This document shows, in pieces, positions 12,301-46,200 of a stretch of DNA of 64,000 nt (position 1 is its first letter; every line of letters begins with the position of its first letter). The notes beneath the pieces were generated by a model. It saw only the letters and a list, made by a program, of their open reading frames with translations, made no database searches and was not told the DNA's origin. The stretch spans positions 26,748,899 to 26,812,898 of the forward strand of contig NW_024881282.1 of the NCBI RefSeq assembly GCF_018691265.1, in the 5' to 3' direction. The position numbers and the translations under genes were made by a program. The DNA comes from Tyto alba. Its lineage: Eukaryota > Chordata > Aves > Strigiformes > Tytonidae.

Positions 12301-12629
12301 ATGAAAGTGCTGAGAATTCGCACCATTTACTGGCTTGGCTGGGGAATGAAGATGCTCACAGGAAATGTTTGACACTTTTGCAGGAATTTGGCTTATTTTG
12401 TACTAGAGAACAGATACGCTATACCTGAATTTCTAAACTTATTGTACTGGCATCAGAGTAACTAGAAACCACAAAACGTAGCATGAAAAAAAAAAAAAAA
12501 GGCGAGTAGACCATGTATAGATATATTTACATCTACATACATCTACATATAGAAGCTTCTGTTCACTGGAAATCCTATAAGCCACTGCCTGCAATAGCAT
12601 CCATCCTAAGGGAATTCTAGAGATGATTC

Positions 12630-23806
<11,177 letters not shown>

Positions 23807-23917
23807 CTCCATTGGGCAAAGACAGCACTAGTTGACTTTCAGCTATGGCATCCATTGACCGCCCATTGTGGGTCCCTGGAGGTTCTCTTGCATGGTAAGG
23901 CGGGGGTGGAGTTTCCA
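23807..23917 (-). CDS. SMAD9: SMAD9 coding exon 4 (linker, PY motif, frame-neutral)
   Basis: 111 nt, exactly 37 codons, with phase 1 at both ends. The acceptor is CTCTCTAATAG|TGGAAA and the donor GGA G|GTAAAT. With the split first codon it reads VETPPPPYHAREPPG, then HNGRSMDAIAESQLVLSLPN. The PPPPY at about residues 227-231 is the linker PY motif, bound by WW-domain proteins such as SMURF ubiquitin ligases. Human SMAD9 has isoforms of 467 and 430 residues, a difference of 37, so this exon matches the skipped cassette. Skipping here would keep the frame. Away from the PY motif it is less conserved than the MH1 and MH2 exons. Confidence 0.94.
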
Positions 23918-34285
<10,368 letters not shown>

Positions 34286-37200
34286 CTGGAATAACAACAC
34301 AATACTTAGTTAGGCTTCACACACTCCCTTCATTGTTCCTTTAATAAAATCTTCTGAAAGATAAATGATTCAAAATGTGCATTTAATTTTCAATGGTTTT
34401 CTGTTTGTTTTTTGCTGTTTATTTTGGGTCCAAGCCTCTTCTCCCCACTACCCTCCACACATTTTAGATTTGGACCTCAGAAAGCATTAAGTGTCCAGTC
34501 ACTTCAACTTGTGCTTAGAGTTTAATGCACTAGGCAAATAGTTTCAGGGTTGGGGTTATATTTACTACAAAAGAAAATGTACCTTTTTTTTTATGGTGAT
34601 AGCTGTAGGGTCAGTTCAAGCATCTCCTACAAAATTAAATCTGTAATGTTAACTTTTATGGAAGCAATTAGTAGAATATTTCTCTGATTTCAACGCCCTC
34701 TCTGCCCCTCCAATCTCACTCTACTGTCAGGAGTTGTACAGTATTAACTGCAAAATTAATTTAAAATTCAACTTCTCCCAGACTTCATTTGGTATCTTTA
34801 AAAGATCTATCACTATTCTCTAAGCTTATTTACATTTTCTGACATGCAAGAAAAATACCTTGCTTGCCTAACCAGTCTGCTTTGCTCTAACAGTTCACAG
34901 TTCTTTGAACGAAAATCACAGACTTCTGCACACAGTTTATGCTGGATGGATCCTGAGTTATTTCTGCTAGGAGTTGCTACATCTGACAAAGTCCAACAGA
35001 GTTTAGTTCCTGAGGGTTTTTTTTTTTTGTTGTTGTTGTTGTTTTTTTTTTTTTTTTTTTTTTAATGTAGCTGAAGCCAGTCTAATTTTAGCTGAAAATG
35101 ACGTATTTCCACAGACTACAACTCTGAGAAAAAAGGTCCCTGTACGTCAAGCTATTTACTGCTTTAAATATACGTCATGGCCCCCCTATGCATACCAAGT
35201 CCAAAGGTCTGGATTATACAGATGGCACATAAAGCAGGAGGTGGGGGCAGCTTCTAAACCGATGCCTCCAGAGAAGCCGCTCCATGACTGCCCTACTCCA
35301 CCCCTGTGGGATGACTTGGGTCCTTCTTGCCCCCCACCAGTAAAGACCTGGACATAGTCCTCAGCACTGCTTATATGCAGCCACTGAGGAGGCAGACATA
35401 TACCGCCTGGTGTCGGGAGCAGCAGGGCTTCATAAACCGTATTATTCTGCAGTTTCCTTAAATGTACAGCTCTTGTAAGAGTTCAAAGGGCATCTGGGGA
35501 CACAGAGTACAGGCACAGGCACAACATACTGAGACAGGAGGCCAATCCTTAAGACTGGTTCCTCAGCATAGTCTGATACCACACAGCTCTGGAGCATGCT
35601 ACAAGGTAAGCACACCTGGTCCAGGGCATCAGAGCCGCTTAGACAACGTTCAGTGTTTGCTGAGGACCAATGACCGCTTAGAGATGTTTTCCTCCTAGCC
35701 CTCTGTTTTGTTCTCGTGCCCATTCCTCTGCCCTACAGCATTACCCTTTAAGATGCCCAGCACCCTGAGAAGTGCAGATACATGTAAACATAAGGCACTT
35801 TTTCCCTTCTTCCATGAGAGCAGCAGTGATGAGGGCAGCGGCTCAAATTTCCAAAACGCATTCCACAGAGCTAGGGAGATGGAAGTACTTGGCCCCACAG
35901 AAGAGAATGTATAAAAGTGACTCTTTGGCATGTCACAAGCCCCAGCAGCAGCTGCTATTCCTCCATGAGATTCATATTCCAAGCACCAGTGAACAGGAGG
36001 CTGCATGAAAATATGAGCAGAGGGACTACAAAACTGGAAGGAAGGGCAGGCACACCTTGCTTCAGGCAGCCACCACAGCATTGGGCTCTGGCCTATGCCA
36101 TTTCTACATTATCAATCTGTGTCTATGTCCAGTTGTCCTCAGCTGTCAAGCTCTTGACAGAGCATAGCAGAAATCCCCTCACTCGAGCCATTCAGTGATC
36201 AATGGATGATCGATTCCACAGAACGCTCGAACTTGTCCCACCAGGCCAAGAGAAACTTCAGATTCCAGATGTTTTCCCCACTCTTAGTAACAATCCAATG
36301 ACCTGGAGCATTTAACTGGAGAGTTACTAATGCCTCCTAGTCAAAACCGAAGTCTATTCCAAACGCGTAGAGGGTACATGTGAGAATGAAGTAAGTTCAG
36401 AATGATTTATCACAGGAAAAAACCCTCAAGCTGCTTGTAAAACATAATGTGGATAACATTTAGCCAGGCAGTCTCCAGTCTTTGTGGGAGCAGGCTCAAC
36501 CTACAGAGCCCAGCACCAGCCCCATCTAGGCATCCCGTGCAGTGGAGGTGTCTGTCCCTCACTATCCTGGTGAGAACATGTGGAGGATCCATCGCCACAC
36601 TGCTGTTATTTCTTGGCAGCACCAAACCCCATCCTCGTGTGAGAAAATGAAACAATGCCAGGATCCCTGTGGATCAGCCCTGAAAGCAGCAACAGGAAGC
36701 GAGAAGAGCCTGGGATGAAAGCCCACAGGACCAGTAGCAGTGCAAACTTCTCTGCTCCAGGCTGAGAGGGAAAATGGCTCATGCTTCTTATCTGAGGGGG
36801 TCTCCCGGGTGTTAGCATGTGTAAACAACTGCTCCTGATAAGTTAATGCAACGTTACAATCATCAGATATGAAAACATACATGTTCACGTAAAAGTATTG
36901 TCCCGAGATTTTCTTTTCCATTTTGACCAAGGTTTTAAATAAACACATTAATCTCGTTCAGTCAAATTAAATAACTCAACAGTGACATCAGTATGAGTCT
37001 GAGCACTATTGTTGCTAGTGGGAGAGTCGCCAAGACTGTGTGTATAAAAGCAAAAGCCGTGCTTTGCAGACCATGTGATGTGGTCTCAGATAAGTACATT
37101 GCACAATTTCCTACCACGGTCTCCCCAGTTTCTTCTAAAATATTTTTTTCCCCAAATTCAACTGACATACAAAATATAAATGGTATTAAATAAACTAAAC

Positions 37201-40200
37201 AGCTTTCAAATAATATTATTATCAGAACATCTTAGTTTAATGTTATTAAATCACATATTACTGCGTACTATTCAGCAGACTAAGCCTTGTGTTGCTAGGC
37301 TTAGATACTCCACTATGAAATACGTAGGCAGCCACTCTCCTCCATGGCTGCAGTGATAGAGATGGCAATTCACAATTTAATTTTAACAGCCTTTCAGGAC
37401 AGCAGTTTCTTAAGCTGTATGCCTTTTGTAACAGGCAACTTGCCTACCCAGCTGGAAACTTCCAACATTGAAATGTTTCCAAACCCTGTTTGATGTATTT
37501 TCTGTGCTGATGATCCATCATGTTTCTCAATGCTTATTGCTTTAGAGTGGCAGTGGGGAGGGAAGCGTTAACAGTTTTGATCCATATGCAGATCACACGT
37601 ATCAAGCACTGGGCCGTACCATAATAGAAGTTCTGGTCTGGTCACTTCTGTCTCCCTCAGCAACAGTATGATGTGCTATCGTGAGTATGAGTCAGGCATC
37701 ATTCAGGATACATTCCTAACATGATTCCCTCCTCTGGGACTACAAGGAAAGCTTTGTCTATCTGTCAGGTAAGTGACTGGTCAACACCAAACACGGTCAG
37801 TCTCGCATGCTATAAACCTTTATTCCATCACTGAGTTTAGCCTAAGGTCTGAAGCTTGCTTTAAGGAAGAGGCAGAAGACATACGGCACATGAGCATGGA
37901 CCCACCCTTCCATTTCTGTGGTCTGCAGGAGAAGGTGGGACTGGAAATGCTTCAGCCCAGTTCACTGGCTTCATTCTCCTTAAACATAGGGTGCCTACCT
38001 TAGCTATGGCTAAACTAGCACTGGGGAACATTTATCAGTACGAGAACTTGATTATCTACAGCATAAATTATTACCACTGTATCTGGAATGGCTTTGGTCT
38101 GTGCCAGTAGCACTCTCCCATATAACTCTAGTGCACAGTTCAAGAGTTAGCAGGGACCAGGAGTCACTCCCAATAAGAAGTCTGCACAGAGCCACCCTGT
38201 TTTGGAGGGTGAGATGGACATTGCATGGAAGTAAGCCTCTCCATCCCAGTTGGCCTCAAGGCCAAGAACAGTACCAGGCATGTTTATTATTAGTACAGAA
38301 GTAGCCTTTCAGTAGAGTTGGCCACATAAACATGCCCAAATTGCTGACACTCATATCTGACCTACTCACACTCAAGTCCCTAAATACCTACTTGAGAAAA
38401 ACACATGTGTACATGGCATAGACCATTTCACCTCAAAGTAAACATCTAGAAGAAAATTAGCAAAATCAGGCACTGCATACAGCTAATGCTGAGTGAGATG
38501 AGTCTCACCTCAAGTCTAAATGACTGCTAGGCTAAAACCCAGCAACATGGACACAAAGTGTAAGGGACTAGGATACTTTCTCCTACTCCTAAACCCATTT
38601 TTCACCCTCCAGTGTAGAATTAGCCTGTGGGTCCTCAGGTCAGCAGGAGAAATGTGTTCCTCCAGGAACTTCAGTGCAGTAATTTCCACTGTGCTACTAA
38701 AGAGCCTGACACACCAAAAGCAGAGAAAAGCAGATGAAACACCAACATTGTGGGCTTACGGTTTCCTAACTGGAGACAGCTCCTGCTGAAGTCATTAAGA
38801 GAGGTTCCAGAGCTCATGGAAATTAAACGTGCCCTCTTCTGTGTCTCACATGGCAGCATGCTGACACCTCCATTATGGAAAGATTTTGGGAAATTTTCGT
38901 TTAATTTAATGCAAAAAGGATCCACTGTGTTGGGAAAGACTCGCATCACCCCTCAGCAGAATGTCTGTGCAGGCCAACACGGCAATGAAGTTCCCTCTAA
39001 TTCCATTCCCACGGGCGCAGCAAGGGAACTGTACCAGTCCTCGTTACATTTCGCTCTAAGCTTTACGCAGAAGTCAAAAAGGAAAACTTTAGCATGGATT
39101 CTCATGGAGACAGGCTTAAAACACAACTGTGTAAAGAAACTGCGTCCAGCCTCCCTCAAAAGCACATGTGTGACGGTGGGTGTAAGCACAGGTGTATGCA
39201 AATGTGTGTATGTGTCTGGTCTCGGAATAAAGCCCCAAGACGCTGCCTCCCCTCAGAGCGCCTGCCTTGGGAACGGGGCCGTGAGAGGAGTGGCTATCTG
39301 TCTCAAAAACGGCTGACATCACCAGTCTCGGTGTCACTGCAGCAGCTAAGTAAGGCCACAGAGGGAGATTTCTCAGAGAGTCGTCTAGACATAAGCTGTG
39401 CAGTTCTTGGAGACGCATGCAGCGAGAAAATGGGAGTAGTGAGACAATTATAGCTGGAAGTCTGCCGCTTGGTGACTAAATCACAACAGAGTTGGAAAGG
39501 ATAAAATTATTTCAGTCAAACAATGTAAAGAGGAACGCCGTGAACATGCACTTGGTTAGTTATTTTTATCTAGCGCTGATTCGGTTACTTCTACCTGCAA
39601 CAGAAGGGAGAAGCACGTGAGTTTTCTCAGGGTAATCAAGTCTTGATTTGGTTTCAAATGGGCCGAGCTGGCAGCAGCCAGTGTGCACCCAGGGTGGGCA
39701 AAGAACTTCCCAGATTTCAGTCAGCACCGCCACTCACTATGGGGATCTTCCGCACTTTAGCAGGTGAAAGAATCTTAAAATACATAAATACCTAAACAAA
39801 CAAAAGCGTGTTTACAAATTCTTGGGCCTCAAATGAGCAAGGAACCTCACCAACCTTGCCCTGAGCCTGCTCCCACACTCTAAGCCTGAAGCACCAATCC
39901 TGGCAGCAGGGTTTTGCAGGCAGAGCTGGGCAGGAGAGGTTTCACACACGCATTCACTTCGGAAGAGCGGCGTGGAAGCTCACACCTGAGCTGCACAGCT
40001 ACTGCTGCTGCCGCTCCAGTAACCAGCTCACAGCTTGGGAACCGTTGCCACATGTTACTCTTGATGCATGTAAATCACTTGAAAAGACTCATGTTCCACT
40101 CGTGGCACCCACGATATCATTTGAGATCCCCCAAGGCTTCCTTTGCTCAGGACCTGCCAGACAAGGGTACTGTTATGAACCTATCTGAAACCACTGTCTT

Positions 40201-43200
40201 TTGCACCCAACAAAATACAGTGAATGAATTATTCATTACAATGTTACCAAGTTTTTTTCACAACCACAGAACCTGACACCCAAGGTTTTAATTAAATGGG
40301 ATGTAAAGAAGGTTGTTCTTTTTTTTTTTTTTTTTTTTAATTAAGAAACTAAATTTCTTCCTGGTTTGACCCTGGACTGCTCCAATTGAAAACAGCTGCA
40401 ATGATAGAAGGCAGAGTACTTGAGACTCAAATTTATCCATGTTTCACACAGCCCTGGCAACAGCTCATTGTTTATTCCTATAAGCTTAAATGAATAATGC
40501 AAACTTCTGAAACTCATCTTCTTCCTTTTTGTCCAAGTTTGTTCTGAAAGCCCTTCTACATTGAACTTTATGTGGAGCCATCAATATCAAAGAGCAAATC
40601 TCACAATGCTTCATGCCTCTCCAACCACTCGTCCACACTGTGGAGTCTTCACTGAACTCACTGCCTCCCAGATTAAATAAGGATAACATTTGATGCCAGT
40701 GCCTAAAAATCTATGACATTCAAATAGTTTCGCTGAGCTTGTGGAATCACTCAAATCTTACCTCATCTATTCAGCGTCATTCAGCTACTCTTGACAGGAA
40801 TAACACCTCATTTGATATAAAGACAGAAAGGTTCAAGTATATAAATTGCATGCCTAAACACAGCTACACACATTTCCACAGGCCAAAAACTTGCGAATGT
40901 GTTTAAGGGGCATAAATTCCATCACAAAAGAAAATTAAGTACCCAGTTCACTTCTGGTATGCCCATGATGCCTGACTGGGAAGGGATGAACCAATTCCTA
41001 CAGTGGGACTGCTCTGGGTAAGCACATAAATAGATGCTTCAGCAAAGCTTCATTAGTGTGACTTAAGATGGGGAGAACAGAGGGGCACGGACACGGTAAC
41101 AGCACACTAAAGTGCAAAAGGCTGTTGCAAGTAGAATAGAGGCAATCTGTCTTTCATGTCCACTTGAAGAATCAGGGAGAACATATAAATAGGATAGCTG
41201 TGTGTTGGGATAGTTACTGCCCCTGGAGGTCTCTGAGCGCAGATTACAGAGCTTTCTGCAGCAGTAACTCTGCTGGCCTTGGGGAGGAAGGAAGGACTAG
41301 AAAACCCCTTGAGATGAGCCCTTCTGAGCCTATGTCCCCTACTATGACCAAACAAAACAGCCCCTCTCTTCAGGTGCAGCACTAGGCTAACACGGCTACG
41401 CTGGCTTTGGCTCCTGGGTTACTCACATCCTGCTGCTCAGGTTAAGCCCAAGCCAGAGGGTTAGATGTTCTCACCAATTTTTGCCTTTAAGAATCTCCCA
41501 AAATATCTGAAGGCACCCCACAAAATTACCGCAACCAAAGTTTGTGCAAAAATAAGAAAGCGGACCAATTTATAGCTATGATCTCTCTTTGACTGCACTT
41601 CCTTCCTCGGTATTAATTTTTAAAGGAAACCAGTGACTGTGATGTTTATACAGAGTGAACTGCACTGTGTTCCCTGGCTGGGCCACACCGAAGTTTCAGA
41701 GATGAAATCCCACAGGGACACATCCTCTCCTCCGCCCCACGCCCTGCTCCCTGCAGGCAGAAGGAAGAGCAATTCACCCAGCCCCTGCCTCATCCCTTCC
41801 TGCGGCTGCCTTGCTCAGGCTCAGACCAGCAGCTCTGAGGAAGAGCCCCTCTCTCAGCTGCCTTCCTCCCGCAGAGCCAGAGGCTGAGGAGCACACGTGC
41901 CATGGGGGAGCTCCAAAGACATTACTTGTGGTAGAAGGCAGGAGGCAGTGGGACATGACGGGGAGGCACATCAACCTGCCCCGGGGAGCCAAAATGTCTT
42001 CTCACGGCTCTGGTTATCCCCATTTTATAGACAGTCGGTCCTGCATTCCTCACATACCCACCATTCCCAGAGAAACTGTAGCAAAGCCCATCCGTGTTTC
42101 TAAAAATGGAACAGTTGGAAATACTCAAAAAATAGAATTCCTGATTTTAAAATAAACGCTGACTTGTCTCTAATACAAAGCATGCAGCCAAGTGCCTCCA
42201 GAACAAACTCTTTGCAAAGGAAGAAGGGGACTAGAAAAGAATTTCAGTTTCATTGCTGGCCTGAAGTTTATATCCACGCTAATCAGATCCTATAATCCTC
42301 GTTATCAATCACTGGCATTCTTGGAGCCATTCCCAAATACCCATTTTAGGAAAAGGATTTGCTTAGAGTTAGACATTAAGAATGTTGTGAATAAGGATAC
42401 ATCTGAAGAACAATTACTTCACCAAGGATGTGGCACTCAAGTCTGATGGGAACCTATCCTTAAAGTTCAGTGTCTTAAAGCTGTTTAGAAAGGTATGCAC
42501 TTTCGGAGTGCTGGTTGTACATTTACAGTGTACACAGGGGAAAAGGATAAGGCAAATGTTCTCATGTTGTATGGCAGCACATCCCATCAACCTAACAGGA
42601 GACCTGAGGGCCAGCTGGGTGAGGTTCAGCACCTCCGTTTCCCGGGGGAACACACAGAACCCACGGGAGGCTGGCTCCCACGAGCAGATCTACGAGGCCT
42701 GATCCTGGCGATGGAAACTCTGCTGCCTGGTTCTCCCCATGCAAGGACTGCATCTCATGCTTTTGACATCTGCTGCCTAGTTGTGCCAGGTATCTAATGC
42801 CCCGAAGTCAGAGATAACCTGTGACAGAGGGCGTTTGCTGGGGAGTCTGTTGCCCCTAAGCACCCCAGTGCTGCCTGGGCACCCCCAGTCACGCTCCCAG
42901 CTGCAGCCTGGCACAGAGGCTCCCTGCTTAACACCCACGGTCCCAGACAGACAGAGACATCTGAGAGGTCTGCCTGAAGGGCTACTTACTCCGTTACGGT
43001 GTTAACACAGTAGGCATATTTTGCAGAAGATTTAGCATCACACAGCTTGGCAAGTGAAATATAGGTCAATAGACCATCGAGATCATCAATAAAATGCTCA
43101 AAAGGAAGAACTTCCAGAAGTGCTTCCTCTCTGACTGACAGCAGGCCTGGAGAGGCAGCAGCACTACTGCCCGCTACCTCTCCTTCCTCCCAGGTGAGAA

Positions 43201-46200
43201 AGCCTGGACAAGTGCATATGGGGGGGATACGTTTCACACACAAAAGGCTTTCCATATACATTATGTTAGCAGTTTTCCATGGAATCACATTAGCATTTCA
43301 TTGTGTTCAAACCATATCACATTCAAATCTGTTTTTCCTAAAAGGCTTTCATTGTGCATCAATGTGGGAAATTGCTAATGCAATAAGATTGACATATAGG
43401 TTCTCCTGCATGAACATCCGCAGTAATCTGTGCTAATTGAGCCCTCGGTGGCTTGTGAAACCCTGCAGGGGGGAGGAAGGGTGGAACATCCAGAGGGCCT
43501 ACGTCTTGGAGAACTGCAGAAAACAAGAGTGTGGAAGACAGGTAAGCACTAATATTAGTGTGTTTTATCCATTTAAAGATCTGATTCAGTGGCAGGAATT
43601 GTTTTGAACAATGGGCCAATGCTCCCAAGCAACACCACTGAGGCATTTTCCATCAAAAATACCTGGATATGTTTGGACTCCCTATGGAAGTTATTTCACA
43701 ACAACAGGACTAAGAACAAAAGGAGTGAGAACTTGTCTATCTAGTTCTCTCCTGTGGGGGGGAAAGGAGGAGATGGCTGGCCATTCCCAGTGACTTCAGC
43801 TGAAGATGTGGGTGCTCAGCTTCTCTGTAAACCAGAACACTTGCTTACGAGATTAAACAGGCTTCCTATGCCTACATTTGAGCCTAGGAATATAAAACAA
43901 GGGCTGGATTCTCTTTAGCATGTAAGATGACATGCTATGCTAACAACCAGCTTCAGGAAACACTGAGCAAAAGGCAGAACTAGGGCCCTGAATCTTTAAA
44001 AGAAAGATATCTCTCTTCTGCAAAACCACCCTAGGAGTCCAAAGAATACAACATCTTTCCAGGGATGATTCTCCCCTTCCTCTCCCCTCCTAGCACTCGG
44101 CTCTGCCCCACGCAGCCCCTGCAGCCCAAGAGTCCCAAGCAGGTTACCACCAAGAAGCCTTGGTCCCAGCATCAGTCTCGTAGGACACGCAGCAGGGCAG
44201 GCATGGGAGCCGTGGGCTGCTGCCTCGCACAGGAATGAATTTTGGTTTCTCTACTCTAGATGTCCCTGTGGAGGCCTCATGCCCTTCATGAAGTAATTCA
44301 AGATCTGTTGATGAGAGAGAGATAAATTAGCTACCTCATATGTGCTGCAGGGTAAGAAACTGCACGTTGGCAGCTGGGTAAGAGTAATCTGACAGAGACA
44401 AGTAGGTTTGGATAGGCCAGGCCAGCAAGTAACCATAAGGGAGTCTTGAAAAGCGACATGAACTGCTTCTGCCTCCAGTCACTTCTGTACCTACTGGGCA
44501 GTGTGTGGGACCGCATGGTGCCACTGGCCTCTGGGTAAATGGCTTTCCCTCAGGTGCCTCGATTTCTGCATCTGTCATACAGGTACTGGGATGGGGATGA
44601 CTTTGTAAAGCACTATGAATTCTCCTGATGAAAAACGCTGCACAGAAACGCTTAAAAAAAAAAAAAAAAAAAAAAAGGATTTTTTGTTAAGGAAAGGCAA
44701 GGCAAGAAAACACACCAGAAAAAAGATTAGGTATTGTTGAAATGTATTGACCTCAGTAGCAGGGTTGTTTGCATTATAAAGGATTCTTCATTACACAGAG
44801 CTTTGCGATTAGCAGACGCCACTTTCTGGAAAGGGTACTTCCACCGCCAGCTCCCTGCCTGCTGTTCTTCCCAGCATAGCTGCATGACCGAGTACACCAC
44901 CAGACCAAACAAACACAGAATAACCGTTACCAAGAAATGGCCGATCCGGCTCCTACTGTAGCCAGGTAATGAGGGTAAAAGGAAGACTGAAGCAGAACAA
45001 ACTGTAATGACCCAAGGGTCTGTTAATCTTCTTTCCTCCTTATTTCTCTTTTCAGTGAAGGACGAATTTGAGGCCAATAGTTCTGGGGAACTCTGTAAGT
45101 GGGGAACATTTTCAAAGCCTAAACAAAGACCAGGCGTACAGAGAGACTCCAGAACAGGAGTCTGCATGGAGACGTTCCAGAAAGAAAAGCAAAAGACGCA
45201 GGATTTTGGCAGGGGTCGTGCTGACTGGGAGCACAACGTAGGTGGGAGAAAAGAGCTTGTTGGGAAACGGGAGGTTGCAGTATGAAGCTGGAAGATTGCC
45301 ACAATGTGGACTAATGCTTTGGCAGCTGCAAACAAAAGGAAGGAGGAATGTAAGACGTAACATGAAGAAAAAGTGTCAAGAGATATCTGGGAGTACCAAG
45401 ACCTCTGAGGAAACAGAATAGGCAAAGATGATGCTAAGTTTGGCAGAGGGAAGGATGGTGATGCTACTGACAAGGAAAGAGGGGGAAGGAAACAAGTTCT
45501 GGAGAGAAGGATGTGGGAAAGATAAGGCATTCCTCCTCCCGGTCAGAAACACGCCTTGATCTTAATGCTGTCTCAGAAAAACATAAATCAATTATCAGAT
45601 TTTCCTCTTCTGTTTTGTTTTGTGTTTCCATGTAGGGGCGACTGCATAAACTGGGAAATCGACTCCACTCCGCTCCACCGCGTCCTTGCTGTGCCCTTGT
45701 CCAGAGGACCTGAACCTCAAAACAAACTGCTCAACCTTACATCTGTCTAAGATGTTGCAATAGTTCTTGCAGAAACCTGCAAGTGGTCCTATGGAATGAT
45801 CTGTCAAAAAATCACAGGTATCTGCACAAAACTTGGGCAGATAACGTTTCACCTGCTTCGATTTAAACACATACATGTATTAGTCAGGCTCTCAGTCTGG
45901 GCTCTGATCCCGCAGTCTATTAGATCCGCTCATCTGCAAAAGCACAGCAAGGTTTTCAGCTGCTGTAACAGAGGGCCCTTGACTATTTAATTCACCTCTT
46001 CATCTGTAAAATTCCCACAGTATTAACCATTCAAACATTATAGACAAAATATAAAATGGGAAATAATCTGGGATATTTTTCAAAAATTAATTTTATTATA
46101 ATGTATTCAGAGTCTAATGCTGCCTTACAACAAATGTCCTCAAAGACAGTAATAGGACAGCAATGATTCTCTCAAATTGTCATTGTTATTGCTATCTTTT

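Larger units (their letters stand above)
5075..12629 (-). other. SMAD9: SMAD9 3' UTR and downstream flank
   Basis: The SMAD9 terminal exon must continue below the stop codon at 12630-12632, but the true end is not fixed by sequence. Several minus-strand AATAAA hexamers (TTTATT on the + strand) occur at 9714-9719, 9356-9361, 7778-7783, 6775-6780, 5468-5473 and 5090-5095. These would give 3' UTRs from about 2.9 to 7.5 kb. A diverged CR1-like fragment near 8.4 kb and a T24 run at 11853-11876 lie inside. The many 60-130-codon open frames here look random and show no recognisable domain. Confidence 0.55.
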
